Shown here in pieces: positions 48,567-60,662 of a stretch of 64,000 nt of DNA. The notes under the pieces were generated by a model, which was not told where the DNA came from, did not search any database, and saw only the letters and a list, made by a program, of their open reading frames with translations. A program made the translations under genes and the position numbers. The stretch is from Tillus elongatus. Its lineage: Eukaryota; Arthropoda; Insecta; Coleoptera; Cleridae. The DNA lies in contig OZ023267.1 of assembly GCA_964006375.1 (NCBI GenBank), positions 13,468,846-13,532,845 on the forward strand, read 5' to 3'. The stretch's first letter is position 1, and each line of letters starts with the position of its first letter.

Positions 48567-48967
48567 CAGTTAATGCATTTTTATATTTATTTCACCCGCC
48601 ACAAGTCGAAAAATGTAGTAATTTTTCTTCTAGAAATGTCGAACTTGCGATTTGAAACGACAAAATTGGTGATTTTTAAACGAACATTCTAAAACCAAGG
48701 TGGGTTTTGGACAATACACATTGCAAGAGGTGCGCTTACGAGAGCCTTACATTTTTGTTTCAATAGCTGTTGTTTTTCATTTAACAAAAATATTTTCAGA
48801 AAATTTATTTCAAGTAGACCATTTCTGAGATTTTATAGCAGCAGTTTAAATTATAGTTTGTGATTTAAATGTGATACAATTCATATTTAACAAAATAAAT
48901 TTGAACAAATTCCACTCTATAGTCAATAAATCAGTAAACGAACAAACTCTATACAAGTGGTAGTAAT

Positions 48968-49100
48968 AGTTCGGATGCAGTAAGTGTGTTATGGCAGCGC
49001 ATTTTTAAAAACTTTTTTCAAATTTTAATAAAGCAATTTTGTCCCAATCAATAGAATCAAATTTTGATATGTAACAAAAACTTTATAAAGGCAACATGTA
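48968..49100 (-). mobile_element. ACGCA-family 3'-end fragment (diverged)
   Basis: ttcggatgcagtaagtgtgttatggcagcgcatttt: hairpin end with three changes; the rest is not recognisable. Confidence 0.5.
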
Positions 49101-49744
49101 GGGAATTTCACCCAACCAAATTAATTGTTTTCGGTCCTGACTTTTATTTATTCAACACAATACTAGGGTACCCACTTTAATAATCAATTTCCTCGACTTC
49201 CCACTGACTCACCTGACTTATTATGCAAAATTTCGACGACTTACAGAAGTGTTTTTTGGTTTTATTCAAACAACTCACAAGATTAAATTATTAACCGTAA
49301 AAAAACAATTAAATTTTGTGGCCTTTAAAAGGCAAGACTGTAAACAGAATAATGCAAATACACAAACATTATTTTACAGAGAACGTCTTCAGTTACCTAT
49401 TTTTCAAAATTTTACAAACGTCGTAGATAGCGACTGGTAACAGTTGTCTATTTGATTTCAAAAGGTTAAAATTTTATACATGCGGACTTAAAACTGTTTT
49501 CTTCCCAACTTGTGACATCATTTTCTACAAACGTTTATGATAATGACCTACCGATTAATTCCATAACTATTACTAAACAAATACCTATAACATGAGATTT
49601 GTAAAACAAATCATATGTATTAGATGCGTATCGAAAATATGTTTTAAGCACTTGTGATCAAATGCTGCTGAAAGCACTGTCATTTCATATAGCGTTACAT
49701 AAACGTGTAAGGTGTACTATGTGAAGATTAAAACCTGTGATGAG
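49101..49744. other. Non-coding, nothing recognised
   Basis: No gene or shared repeat. Confidence 0.35.
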
Positions 49745-49754
49745 CACACTTGAA

Positions 49755-49915
49755 TAACCCAAATCACCACAACACATTTAAAAAAACCTAACGATCGTTT
49801 CACTAATCAAGTTAGAGTCATCAGTGGATGAAACATTCTAGATAACTTGGTTAGTGAAACGATAGTCAGGTTTATTAAAATCTGTTGTGGTGATTTGGGT
49901 TTTTAGCTGCACTTA
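49755..49915. mobile_element. Penelope-like inverted pair with hammerhead-like motifs 4 and 4b
   Basis: Minus-strand motif at 49787-49828: CTGATGA, weak stem II (CTCTAAC...ATTAGTG), GAAAC, GATC loop, GTT. Plus-strand partner at 49841-49870 keeps only the 3' half (aacttggttagtgaaacgatagtcagg). Both are followed, outward, by ttgttgtggtgatttgggtt-type sequence, so the locus is a ~160-bp inverted repeat. Confidence 0.5.
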
Positions 49916-50518
49916 TATGTGTAAGGTGTAGGTATATATTTAATCCTACAAGGTTTAAAAATATTTCAAGAACATTGCATCTCATCAAAGAGATTTAGCA
50001 TTGTTTAGTTGAATTTTAGTTTTATTTCAATTTATCCGTTAATTTAAATGCCGTGTTAAACAATAACATTTTGTAAAATACCGATTTGGGGTCTCATTCG
50101 GGTGTAGTGGAATTGGTGGTGTTCGAAACCATCGTCTAATAACTAAAACAGTTGGTTGAGGGTCAAAAACTACTAAAACAAAAAGAATTGCCGTTTAAAT
50201 GATCTTCAATATTCTATAATGTAAGAAGAACCATTTTGTTAAAGATGCGTACATAATATCTACTCGATGGGGAATTTCAATATTATAAACATTATTTAAG
50301 TAATTTGTATTTCAACATTTTTAAAAACCTATCAAACCCAAGTTATAAATTAATTCCAAAGCAAAATTTAAACTCGGTTTCACCACTCAAATTACTTTTA
50401 TTATCATATTCACTACCGTCATATATGTCAAGAGACCCTCTTTTGCATGTCAGTGAAAATGGCTGTAATAGATTTAGTTGCACTTTCAGCGTTTCTCACT
50501 AGATGACACACTGTAATG
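49916..50518. other. Non-coding; contains a partial third copy of the 42.5-kb module
   Basis: 50225-50410 matches the module (gttaaagatgcgta, tattataaacattattta-g-aatttgtattt). Otherwise nothing recognised. Confidence 0.5.
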
Positions 50519-51975
50519 TAGGTTAGGTTAGCTTTGATTGTGAGTGGGTCATACCGGTCCCCCCACTGCGACCATAAGGGCTATTGTGGCTCACGCCTAA
50601 TAGTCTATATTTCGCCCAACAAAGCCAGCCTCCTGCAGAGGTCGATAACCTTTGTGGGCGAAAGTTGATCCAGATCTTCTGCAGCAAGCTTTGTCTCGTG
50701 ATCTGCTGTTTCGTCACTCTCCATACACAGCCGGCACTCAGTTTCCTGACCGACTCCAATTCGGTGTATGTGGTGACGCATACGGCAGTGTCCTGTATAC
50801 AGGTCGACTGGAGTACTCAGTTGTTGTCTGTTTAGCTCTAGAAGTTTTTATCCCTTGACTCAGACAGGCCATTTATGAAGGCCTTAGAGTGAGCTAATCC
50901 TGGCAGATTTTGCCATTGCTGGATTGTCATTATTTCTGTCCAGGCCTTTAAGATGCGTTTTGCTGTGCATGATGATATCCCCAGCACAGGTTCTGTTCCG
51001 ATGAAGTCCCTCTGGGCTCCACTTCTGGCAAGCGCGTCGGTCGCAACATTGCATCAGGGTCCGAGTGACCCGGTATTCAGACCAGCGACACCTCACTACA
51101 GCTGCCTAGTTCGTTGATGGCAGATTTGCAACTCCATAGCGTTTTTGAATTGTAACGGTAGGAACGGTAGAGCCTTTAATGCAGCTTGGCTATCTGAATA
51201 TATCTTTATCGATTTGTGTGTGCACTGGTTTTCTATACTTTCCCTTGCATCCATCTCGATGGCATACACTTCTGCCTGGTGTATGATTGCGTACTTTCCG
51301 AGGCTAGTTGATAGTCTAGCATCGGTGTTACTCCCATATGCGCCGGCTCCTACCCCCCTATTGGTTTTTGGAGCCGTCAGTATACCAGCAGGATCGGCCC
51401 TCAATAGGGTCGTTTGACTTCGTTCCCAGTCCTCCCTTTCGGGGAGGACGGTCTTGAAAGACAGATCTCTTTGTACGCATCAAGTCTGAGACCATTCCCA
51501 GAATCATGACCCTCAATGTCATCGAGAAGTCCGGACCCTCCCAGACAGATTTCCTTCGGCATGCTTTCGGCCGTTTGTGTTAATTTGTACGTTGTCCACC
51601 TCGCCACCCTCTCCAGCCAAATGTGAAGAGGTGGAATATTGAGGAGGACATCCAGAGCGGCTGATGGTGCCGTGCTTATCGCTTCCGTTCTCATCAGACA
51701 AGCTTGTCTCTGTAGATGAGCCAGTTTGGCCCTCGCGATACTACGAAATGCCTTGGGCCACCAAACTATGGCTCCATATGTTATCATTGGTCTGATAACC
51801 ACTACATAGAGCCAGTACATCTGTTGGGGGTTTGTTGCCCAGTTATTTCCACAGATTCTACGGCATGTCCACAGGGACAGTTTAGCCCTGCAGATTACAT
51901 TCTCTAACTGTACGTCCCAGTTGAGCTTCTTATCTAAGGCTACCCCCGGGTATTTTGCTTGTTCCGTAAATGGAA
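50519..51975 (-). pseudogene. LINE C (RT C-terminus, RNase H, CCHC knuckle) with TTAGG-like tail
   Basis: Minus strand in order: KYPGVALDKKLNWDVQLENV (RT thumb), MYWLYVVVIRPMITYGAIVWW, RNase H with YTDGSK (near 51370), QAEVYAIEMDA and YSDSQAALKAL, then TGHCRMRHHIHRIG and ECRLCMESDETADH (CCHC), a 3' UTR and the tail CTAACCTAACCTACA. A one-base gain after YTDGSK and later shifts make it non-functional. RNase H plus CCHC places it near I/LOA/R1-group LINEs; distinct in sequence from family B. Confidence 0.85.
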
Positions 51976-51983
51976 CCGTTAAA

Positions 51984-52940
51984 AGAGAGAGAGAGAGGTC
52001 ACCAACGGCACGTCGGTGGGCAAGGGATGGCAGCCTTTGGGCGAGGGTAGGGTCACCGATGAGACGTATAGCTCTCTTCTGAATGGAGTCCAGGATAGCG
52101 AGTGTAGAAGCGGCAGATGTGGGAGTAGTATTCGAGGTTTGGCCTTATTTGCGAAGTATATAGGGTGGTGAAAAGTATTTGCGAGCCCGAGCAGCCACTT
52201 CTGCAATTGATGTGACATGTTGGTGCCAATTGAGATTTCGATCCACAGAAATGCCAACAAGTGAAAAGGACTCATTATTTTCAATAACTTGATTGTTCAT
52301 TGTGATGGGTCTAGGGCTGGTGTATCTTTTATGAGAAAAAAAGCAAGACTGAAATTTGGTGGGGTTGAATTGTACAAGATTTCTACTTCCCCAGTCTAAT
52401 ATTTTTTGGAGATCCACGGAGACAGAACCATCCATGAGTCTGCGATCCTCATCTAATTGGGCCAAAAAGACAGGCTTAGAATATTGTATATTTAAGTGGA
52501 GGGTGCTGTCGTCCGCGTAACTGTGAACTGGGTTGGATGTGCTGGAGAGTAGGTCATTGATGTGGAGAAGAAACAAAGTAGGGGCTAAAGCTGAACCTTG
52601 AGGAACTCCTGCATTAATTGGATATAGTTTAGAGGAATGGCCATCCACGACAACAGAAATGCTCCGGATAAAGAGGAAGTTTGCTGTCCAGGTACAGAGT
52701 TTTGGTGGTAGGCCATAGGCGGGAAGTTTATTAAGCAGTGCTGCGTGCCAAACCTGGTCGAATGCTTTGGATATGTCTAGAGCGACAATCTGGGATTCAC
52801 CGTGTAGTTCCATAGACTTTTTCCAAGAATGGGTGACCAAGGAAAGGAGGTCAGCAGTTGATCTGCGCTGACGGAATCCATACTGCCTGTCGTGGATTAG
52901 ACTGTGTTTTTCAAGAAATTTTAGTAATTCGGTGTTTATA
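51984..52940 (-). pseudogene. LINE family A copy, longest unbroken RT frame
   Basis: From INTELLKFLEKHSLIHD to [17 protein letters not shown] in one frame (start context 52145-53002; the first ~20 codons of that frame are non-LINE). ALDISKAFDQVWH, GVPQGSALAPTLF and SYADDSTLH all intact. A deletion removes part of the [14 protein letters not shown] segment. The 3' end stops at the (GA)n run next to LINE C, so the 3' UTR is missing. Confidence 0.9.
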
Positions 52941-53002
52941 CTCGTAGTTCCATTCCAAGGTCTCAATAATTCCTCAAGTCGCACCATAACGCGTCGTCTC
53001 AA

Positions 53003-53756
53003 AGATTTGATAATTGTTAACGGGCCTGAGAGAAATCTGTAGTTTAAATTCTGATTCTAGGGACTTCAGTCCTCCCTATTACAACATGAATGAATTAATT
53101 TAATCAAAGTCCTATGGTGACATCGTCAACTGTTGACTTTCTGTATCAGAATAAATTTAAAAAATTAAAAAATAACTTCCTACGCTGTTTGGCAACACCG
53201 CTGTTACAATTAGCACGTATTCAACGTTCCCACGAAATAAAAATTCTGAGAGCATCAGACAAAGGTTAGGGCGGCGGGAAGGTAGGTAAAGCAATCTGTT
53301 TTTATATGTGGTATATAACCCTGTCGGTTTTTAAAGCATAATGATAGTAACAGAACCGAAGAGAATGAAGGCCTCAGATCAGAATGCAGTCTGTATTCAG
53401 CCAGGTAGGATACTGTCACCGTTAATAAACAGGCTGACCCAGATTCGAGAAGAGACCATCAACAAATACAACAGATGTCGATGAAAATATGAACCTGTTG
53501 TCTAGAATTTGTTTCGTCATCACTGTTCACTATAGAACCAGTAACTATGGTAATAATAGAACAGATGAGGAGGAGGTGCTTTTTATAAATGCCCAATGTT
53601 GGTTCTTAGATAAGTTACTTTAATTGGTATGGTCGTGTTTGACCAGGTCTACACGACCTTTAACCGCTTAGTTCCAAGAGATTTTTTATATTTTTCCATC
53701 TTTTAAAGACATATTTATTTGCACTTCTAGAAAATATAAACTACCATATAATAGTC
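53003..53756. other. Non-coding, nothing recognised
   Basis: No gene or shared repeat was seen. Confidence 0.35.
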
Positions 53757-53830
53757 TTGACGCAGCAAGTGTGTTATGGAAGCTAATTTATGTAAAAATT
53801 TGATTTATAATTGATTTTAAAAACTTGAGA
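53757..53830 (-). mobile_element. ACGCA-family 3'-end fragment
   Basis: ttgacgcagcaagtgtgttatggaagctaattt: hairpin end with one stem change. Confidence 0.55.
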
Positions 53831-53892
53831 CATTTAGTTTATAAAAGTAAAAAAAAGTAAGCAAACAATTGTGTCGTCGAGGCCAAAAAAAG

Positions 53893-54265
53893 TTCGGGAC
53901 GCAGCAAGTGCGTTATGGTAGCGAATTTTCATTAAATGCCTTAAATTTACATACAAATTTATTTTATTTTTATAAATTTTATTTTTATAAATTTTATTTT
54001 TATAATTTTTTTATAAATTTTCTATGAGCCTGAAAGTTGAATTTTAGTATGTAGTAAGGTATTTCCCAAGGCAACATATCCATCGATTGTTATCAAAATA
54101 GCTTTGTAATTTTCGAAGATAAAAATTTTATTTTCGAAAGAAAAGTTTCCCGGAAAACCTTGTTCCAATTTCCTGGCTAACGAACTCATCCAAGCTATTA
54201 ATAAAAGAAAGGTACTTGCCAAATTGCATCAAAATCGGTTAATTACTTTTTGACTTATCGGTTGG
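53893..54265 (-). mobile_element. ACGCA-family hairpin end and right arm
   Basis: ttcgggacgcagcaagtgcg...gcgaattttcattaaat, a three-copy ttttatttttataaa repeat (53960-54010), tatgtagtaaggtattt, then cggaaaaccttgttccaatttcctggctaacgaactcatcc. It stops at ttggatatatacag, where another element begins. Confidence 0.7.
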
Positions 54266-54271
54266 ATATAT

Positions 54272-54552
54272 ACAGGTGTTCAAAAAAGGCGGGGCAATAT
54301 TTAAGGGGTTGATTTCCCAGGTCATTTCATGAAAAAAAGTTCCCATAAACATAGGTGCTAAAATGTATTGTCTCCAAGATAAAACGTGTTGAATTTTTTT
54401 TGGTAAAATAACGATTTTTTTTTAATAATTCAAATATCTCCTCACAGATTGTTTTGAAATTTGGCAGCGTTGTTTGTAGTAATAATGGGCTGATTTGGCC
54501 CTAACTATATACAGATCGTTAAGTCCATTGGCGTTAAGGGGGGCACCTCAAC
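54272..54552 (+). mobile_element. Possible mariner-type end fragment
   Basis: TACAGGTGTTCAAAAAAGGCGGGG at a TATA junction looks like the terminus of an IS630-type element; no transposase or second end was found, and a LINE B fragment cuts it off. Confidence 0.35.
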
Positions 54553-54815
54553 ATCCCCGATAGCACTGCACCCCTTGGCCTATTGCGCATGCCCTTAGTC
54601 ACTTTACTCCACCCATTCCAAAATCACTGTGCCTTGAACCAGTCTGCACAGCGATTGGTAGGGTGAAGTTTTATATTGCTCTGTCTCCGGTCTAGACTGA
54701 CCGTAGATCAGTTGTCTTTTGCGGTCCAGAACTTTACACTCGCACAATATGTGCTGGGCTGATTCCTCCCCCTCGCCGTAGAGTCTGCATGCGAGGTCCC
54801 CCTCGAACCGCCCGG
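54553..54815 (-). pseudogene. LINE family B 3' fragment
   Basis: The minus strand encodes RFEGDLACRLYGEGEESAQHILCECK (second Cys of the knuckle changed to Tyr), then the shared 3' UTR. The A-tail is missing. Confidence 0.8.
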
Positions 54816-54985
54816 TACTCCAGAGGTTCCGTTCACGACACCATCGCCCTGGTGCCACCCACACTTAGGCACGGGTCACGGGAACACCGTAGACTGGGGG
54901 AGTTTAGTTCGACCTCCTTGTCTAGATCCGTCATGTTTACTTATTAGCAGGGTCACCTCGTGCAGTATGCGGATTTTCACCGCGC
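54816..54985. other. Short GC-richer stretch between two LINE B pieces
   Basis: No recognisable coding sequence. It could be decayed upstream LINE B sequence. Confidence 0.35.
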
Positions 54986-55889
54986 ATGACGGTCTTGGGG
55001 AAAGCTTCATTGAATGTTTATGTTGTTATTTCCACTTCCTCAGCTTTCCCCCTGGAGTCATTTGGCCCGCGACTCCTTAACCCCCCACAGGCCGAAATGT
55101 ACGCCATCCTGCACTGTATGCGGGAGAACAAGAGGAGGGGCTACACCAACAAGCGTATCCTCATAGCCACGGACAGCCAGGCAGCCCTTAAGGCACTAAT
55201 TAGCCCACGGGTAAATTCCTGGCTGGTGAATGAGTGCCGAGACGAGACGATCGACCTGGCTGGGCAGAATGAGGTCACCTTCATCTGGGTGCCGGGTCAC
55301 TCGGGGGTCATAGGCAATGAAGAAACTGACAGTTTCGCGAAGAGAGGGTCAGCAGAACCATTTATGGGACCAGAACCGGCTCTGGGCGTGACAAAGAGCA
55401 CTGTCAGGGGAGCCATTAAGTCCTGGGTCAGAAACCAACACAAAGTGTACTGGGCGGATTGTCCAGGGCTCAGACATGGGAAGTCAATAATTGACGGACC
55501 CAGTTCAAAGAGAGCTGTGGAGCTGCTAAATCTTCGCAGAGGACACCTCAGAAACATAACAGGTCTCTTGACGGGACATATGGCGGTCAAGAAACACCTG
55601 CATAAAAGGGGGCGGTTTGAAGGGGACCTCGCATGCAGACTCTGCGGCGAGGGTGAGGAATCAGCCCAGCACATCTTGTGCGAGTGTAAAGCTCTGGACC
55701 GCAAAAGACAACTGATCTACGGTCAGTCTAGACCGGAGACAGAGCAATATAGAACTTCACCCTACCAATCGCTGTGCAAGTCACAGTGATTTTGGAATGG
55801 GTGGAGTAAGACTAAGGGTATGCACAATCAACCAAAGGTTGCAGTGCTATCAGGGCAGCAAGGCCGCGGACGAGCACTGAGGAAAAAAA
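54986..55889 (+). pseudogene. LINE family B, longest copy (RNase H, CCHC knuckle, 3' UTR)
   Basis: One 267-codon frame to 55789. RNase H residues E37 (QAEMYAIL), D63 (ATDSQAALKAL), H105 (WVPGHSGVIGNEETD) and D115 are visible; the first Asp (usually in TDGS) is lost with the truncated N-terminus. Then AVELLNLRRGHLRNITGLLTGH and the knuckle C-x2-C-x8-H-x2-C (CRLCGEGEESAQHILC), ending SRPETEQY. RT and endonuclease are missing. The 3' UTR runs to gcactgagg plus A7. RNase H in a LINE points to the I/LOA/R1 group. Confidence 0.88.
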
Positions 55890-56642
55890 TGGGCTCCGCG
55901 GGAAATACTATGACTTACCCTCGGTCCTTCCGTATATACCACATTAGTCTCATGACTGATGTCACTTATATTTTTATGCTTTTGTGAGCTCGGACCTATT
56001 TCCTTGGCGCAAGATCACAGTATTTTGGAGTTATTTTTGTGGACATTTATTTGTTTTTATAATAATCAATATAAATATTCGAATACTTAAACCTGAACAT
56101 TTCCGTGCCCTAGTGTAGACACCAGAGTCTTGGTTGTGACGACAAAGCCACATCGCCTGTTGACTGTGATGATAATGACTACATTTGATTATTCTGTTAT
56201 TGCAAACCAACGTTAAGTGAAATAAAGGTATAAGCAAAAATATAAAAATTAACCAGTTTTAATTTTGCACTTACCATCTAAAAATCTAAACCAACTAATC
56301 TAGGTCAACGGGATGATGGCATACCTTGAAAAATATTATTAAACTTTCAAACAGTCAAGCAATTCTGCATTTCCCTGTTCACTTCAACGAATCCAGGTCA
56401 CCTTCTGGGATTTAATAATCAGACCTGGTTTACAGCAATAAACGACTGACCTAAATTTCATACCAGACACAGAGAAATTGGTTATATAAAGGCTTCTCTC
56501 AGTGCTGCTCTCTCTGCTGCACAGCCTGTTTCATGGAAACCGTAAAGGCCTGTTTAACCAATAAATAGATGGACGTTTTATAAAAACGTGACATTTTTCA
56601 TATTTGGAATAGGTAAATAGGTCAACAAATATACAGTACATT
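55890..56642. other. Non-coding, nothing recognised
   Basis: No gene or shared repeat was seen. Confidence 0.35.
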
Positions 56643-56880
56643 AATTGTTGTTGCCATTATTTGGTGAAACCGTTCCATACTAAATTCAGATGTAGACTTT
56701 TTCTTTGGCTTCACAAATGATGGGTTTCTTCCTGTAAGCTGCGTGAGCAACGAAACCGGTCACAGAAAATAAAATCATCATTTGTGAAGCCACAGAAGAA
56801 GTCTCTGTAAGTCCCTTGAGCAGTGAAGAAGACCAACATTGGTGAAGCCATAGAAGTTCCTACATCTGAATTTAAATCAG
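56643..56880. repeat. Dispersed repeat with internal inverted copy
   Basis: ttgttgttgcca, tttggtgaaaccgttcc, tactaaattcagatgtaga, ttggcttcaca..., then inverted: tttgtgaagccacagaagaagtctc and ggtgaagccatagaag...catctgaattta. Same family as 37617 and 25769. It resembles a terminal inverted arrangement, but no coding part was found. Confidence 0.6.
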
Positions 56881-57174
56881 TGGCGACTCGTCAGATGACG
56901 CAGGTGAAGCGCTGCTTCACCTATATTTTTCGGTTAGCTAAACTTTTTTTATTCAAAATCCACCATAATTTTAATTTTTTTCATTCTCTTAAATTCATTT
57001 GGTACAACCACATAACAATGTCTTATATATGTTACGTCGCGCCGCAGTTGATAATGTATTTTTATAGTAATTTATGATACGATATAATTTGCAAGCCCGC
57101 CCTGATCGCCAAATTGAATGTATACAACTCACAGTCTGCAGACCACAGACTACTGTAGCAACTTTTTTTTAATT
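56881..57174. other. Non-coding, nothing recognised
   Basis: The short frame at 56823-57077 shows no family features. Confidence 0.35.
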
Positions 57175-59330
57175 TTTTATTTATTTCAACAACACACAAC
57201 GAGGGCTTACAGCCTAAATACTATCGTACCGTGGGCGTCGACAGGAAAAAGTAGGCAAAATGTTAATTCTGGACTGGAAGGTTTGGAGGTTCGGAGGAGA
57301 AGGAAAAACATCTGCCGGCAAGGAATTCCACAACTTGGAAGTTGTCGGGACAAAAGAGCGGGCATAACAAGAAGTTCTATGTCTGGTGACGTGGACAGTA
57401 ATAGGGTGCATTCGCTCTGTTCCCCTGGTAGATCTGTTGGGGGCAGCAGGTGGAGGAACTATGGAAGAAAGCTCCTCTGAGCAGTGCCCGTGCAGATATC
57501 TATAAGAGAGGTCACCAACGGCACGTCGGTGGGCAAGGGATGGCAGCCTTTGGGTGAGGGTAGGGTCAACGATGGGACGTATAGCTCTCTTCTGAATGGA
57601 GTCCAAGATAGCGAGTGTAGAAGCCGCAGCGGAACCCCAGATGTGGGAGCAGTATTCGAGGTTTGGCCTTATTTGTGAGGTATATAAGGTATAGAGATTA
57701 GCTGGTCAAAAGTATTTGCGAGCCCGGAAGAGGAAACCTAATTTGTTAGCAGCCGCTTCTGCAATTGATGCGACATATTGGTGCCAATTGAGATTTAGAT
57801 CCACAGAAATGCCAACAAGTGAAAAGGACTCATTACTTTGAATAACTTGGTTGTTTATTGTGATGGGTCTAGGGTTGGTGTATCTCTTGTGAGATAGAAC
57901 GCAAGACTGAGATTTGGTGGAGTTGAATTGTACAAGGTTTCTACTTCCCCAGTCTAATATTTTATGGAGATCCACAGAAACAGAACCCTCCATGAGTCTG
58001 CGATCCTCATATAATTGGGCTACAGAGACAGGCTTAGAATATTGTATATTTGAGTGGAGGGTGCTGTCGTCCGCGTAACTGTGAACTAGGTTGGATGTGA
58101 TAGAGAGGAGGTCATTGATGTAGAGAATAAAGTAGGGGCTAAAGCTGAATCTTGAGGGACTCCTGCATTCATTGGATACAGTTTAGAGGAATGGTCATCC
58201 ACGACAATAGAAATGCCCGGTTGGAGAGGAAATTTGCTGTCCAGGTACAGAGTTTTGGTGGTAGGCCATAGGCCGGAAGTTTATTAAGCACCGCTGCGTG
58301 CCAAACCTGGTCGAATGCTTTGGATATGTCTAGAGCGACAATCTGGGATTCACCATGTAGTTCCATAGACTTGTTCCAAGAATGGGTGACAAAGGAAAGG
58401 AGATCGGCAGTTGATCTGCGTTGACGGAATCCATACTGCCTGTCGTATATGCTGTGTTTTTCAAGAAATTTTAGTAATTCGGTGTTTATATACTTTTCGA
58501 TCACCTTAGAGACAACTGAAAGCAGAGAAATAGACTTGCAGTTACTAGGAAGCGCTTTGGATCCTTTCTTGGGGACGGGTTGTACTCGAGCAGTTTCCCA
58601 GTTACTAGAGAATATGCCTCTATTGTAAGATGACACAGACGAGTCAGGACAGGAGCAAGTTCTGGTGCGCATTTTTTGATAACAGTTGGTGGGATATCGT
58701 CAAGGCCAGAGGCTTTCCTGGTATTAAAAGAAAAGAGCATATTTCGTACCTTTTTAGTTTTGAAAATGATATCAGTCATTTTTTGCGCGACATTTGGGAC
58801 TGTTGTTGGTTGAACATTTGTAGGTGGGTTGAGAGTAGAATTGCCGGTGAACAACGAGGCAAAAAGTTCAGCCTTGGCCAGGGCGGTAGAGACAATTTTA
58901 TCCCCTGAAACAAGAAGTGGGAACGTGCTCTTGCAGAAATTATTCCCAATAGATTTAGCAAGAGTCCAGAAGGGTTGCTGCCGTTGGAGCTTGAGAGGAC
59001 TTTGTTTTTAATGTGGTTATTAAACGAGTTTTTTGCCTCAGAAAGAATGCGTACATAGCGGTTTCTTGCGTCTTTAAATGCTTGACGGTTTTTTTTTTGA
59101 CTGGGATTGTGTAGAAGCTTGTTGTGAGCTTTGACCTTTTCAAGTCTGGCCTTGTCACAGGATTTAGAGAACCAGGGCTTTTGAGTGGCTGAAGAGGTTT
59201 TCTGTGTACATGGAATAAATAATGTGACGTTTTGTGAGATATCAGAGGGGTCAGGATGAGAGAAGCAGACAGACGCCCATGCAAACGAGGAAAAGTAATC
59301 CCGCATTTCGTTCCAGTCTGTTTCGTCCCG
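57175..59330 (-). pseudogene. LINE family A, long copy
   Basis: Minus strand: WNEMRDYFSSF...QKPWFSKSCDKARLEK, YVRILSEAKNSFNNHIKNKV, then RT: NTRKASGLDDIPP, KYINTELLKFLEKH, GFRQRRSTADLL, ALDISKAFDQVWH. A frameshift near the region before block B (RAFLLSWMTIP) separates it from SVSVDLHKILDWGSRNL, NLNWHQYVASIAEAA and the C-terminal/3' end. The YADD region near 58060-58080 appears intact in sequence (tccgcgtaactgtg reversed). 5'-truncated at the linker. Confidence 0.9.
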
Positions 59331-59380
59331 TTCGTTCGTATACAAATGCTGCGTCTGTTTCGGGACGCTTGGATGAAACG

Positions 59381-59394
59381 GTTGCCATGGCAAC
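59381..59394. promoter_or_regulatory. Perfect RFX X-box palindrome GTTGCCATGGCAAC
   Basis: Identical to the ideal RFX-binding site. It lies in a short CpG-richer stretch (59325-59410) next to the 5' end of a LINE A copy. An ATG lies 27 bp downstream on the plus strand (59422, short frame), and the site itself contains an ATG on the minus strand starting MATVSSKRPETDAAF before LINE sequence takes over. Confidence 0.4.
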
Positions 59395-59429
59395 GGCACG
59401 CGCACTAGTAGGTTGGTGTTTATGAGTGT

Positions 59430-60136
59430 CACAAAAGTGATGCAGAGTTCTCTATTTAAACTGATTGGAGCTATAAAATTTTCTTCGTGAAATTGATTGA
59501 GTTTAAGAACAGTATAAGTCCACGATGTTTTTTGGCTTGTAGCTCGGTTTCATTTATTTTCTTTTCAAAATTATTTTCACAGAAAGGTTGCTTTCAAAGT
59601 GTATTTTCAATAATAAAAAGTCTAGGAAGTTTTTTTGATTATCTCAAAATTAACTTTTTGGACTTATAATGTTTTTGAACTCACCAATTCAATTATTGGT
59701 CTGACTGCGTGCTCTTACTGGAAAAACTCAACTTTTTTCAGAATTATGCAGAAAACTTGTGATAATCGTGCAATAATACTTTGGCCTAATTGGAAATCTT
59801 ATTTACTTAACGTCCAAAGATAAGCTACACCATAAGGTGGTAAACGTCATAACAACAAAACGATTGAAATAAATAACATCATTCAGAGTCAACAATGATA
59901 AGTCTTATCTCTAAATAACGTGGGTTTCGTTAAACAGACCACTTTTTTTATCAGAAATGACTGTTTTCCAGACAGTTCTTGAGAAATTTGTAACAAGTTA
60001 TCAGACAATGGAAGTTACTTGATTTATACATTTTTAAATGTAAATATTTATGTCATATCTGTTAAAATAATGCTAATGTACACAACATGTGGTGTTTACT
60101 GCAAGGAAGGAACATTCAGGAACAATAAACAAAATA
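59430..60136. other. Non-coding, nothing recognised
   Basis: AT-rich, only short frames. Confidence 0.35.
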
Positions 60137-60451
60137 TCGGGACGCAGCAAGTGCGTTATGGTAGAGAATATTCATTAAATGATTCAAATTTGCATAACTC
60201 AATTTTCTATTAACCTAGAAAGTTGAGTTTTGGTATGTAGTAAGGTATTTGCGAGGCCAAAATACCAACAACTATGTTATTTTTTGAGATATAATGTTTT
60301 TTAACAAAAACTGGTCATATAGGGGTGGCTAACGAACTCATCCAAGCCATTAATAAAAGAAAGATTCCCGCCGAGTTTAATTAAAATCGGTTAATAAATT
60401 TTTGAGTTATCGTATGGATACACACAGACACACACATACATACACACACAC

Positions 60452-60528
<77 letters not shown>

Positions 60529-60662
60529 CATACATATAAAAATTCAAATGGACTTTGGTTTCGGGTTCTAGGGGCCCAAATTCGCGCTTATTTAAAAACA
60601 TTTTTATAAAGCCTCACCATCAATACCTCTCTATGAGCGAATTTTAAAAAATAAAAATTCGT
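60137..60662 (-). mobile_element. Full-span ACGCA-family element
   Basis: atcgggacgcagcaagtgcg...attcattaaatg, tatgtagtaaggtattt, ggctaacgaactcatccaagcc, gagttatcgtatgg, (CA)n-rich 60420-60453, (AT)n 60456-60524, then aatggactttggtttcggg, gttctaggggcccaaattcgcgc, ctctctatgagcgaatttt / aaaaattcg. Closest in its 3' end to the copies at 2572 and 53893. Confidence 0.8.
60456..60524. repeat. (AT)n microsatellite
   Basis: Core of the 60137-60662 element, preceded by CA repeats. Confidence 0.95.

Noticed and set aside
50519..50532. True telomeric TTAGG array
   Set aside because: Only about two and a half units, located exactly at a LINE 3' end.
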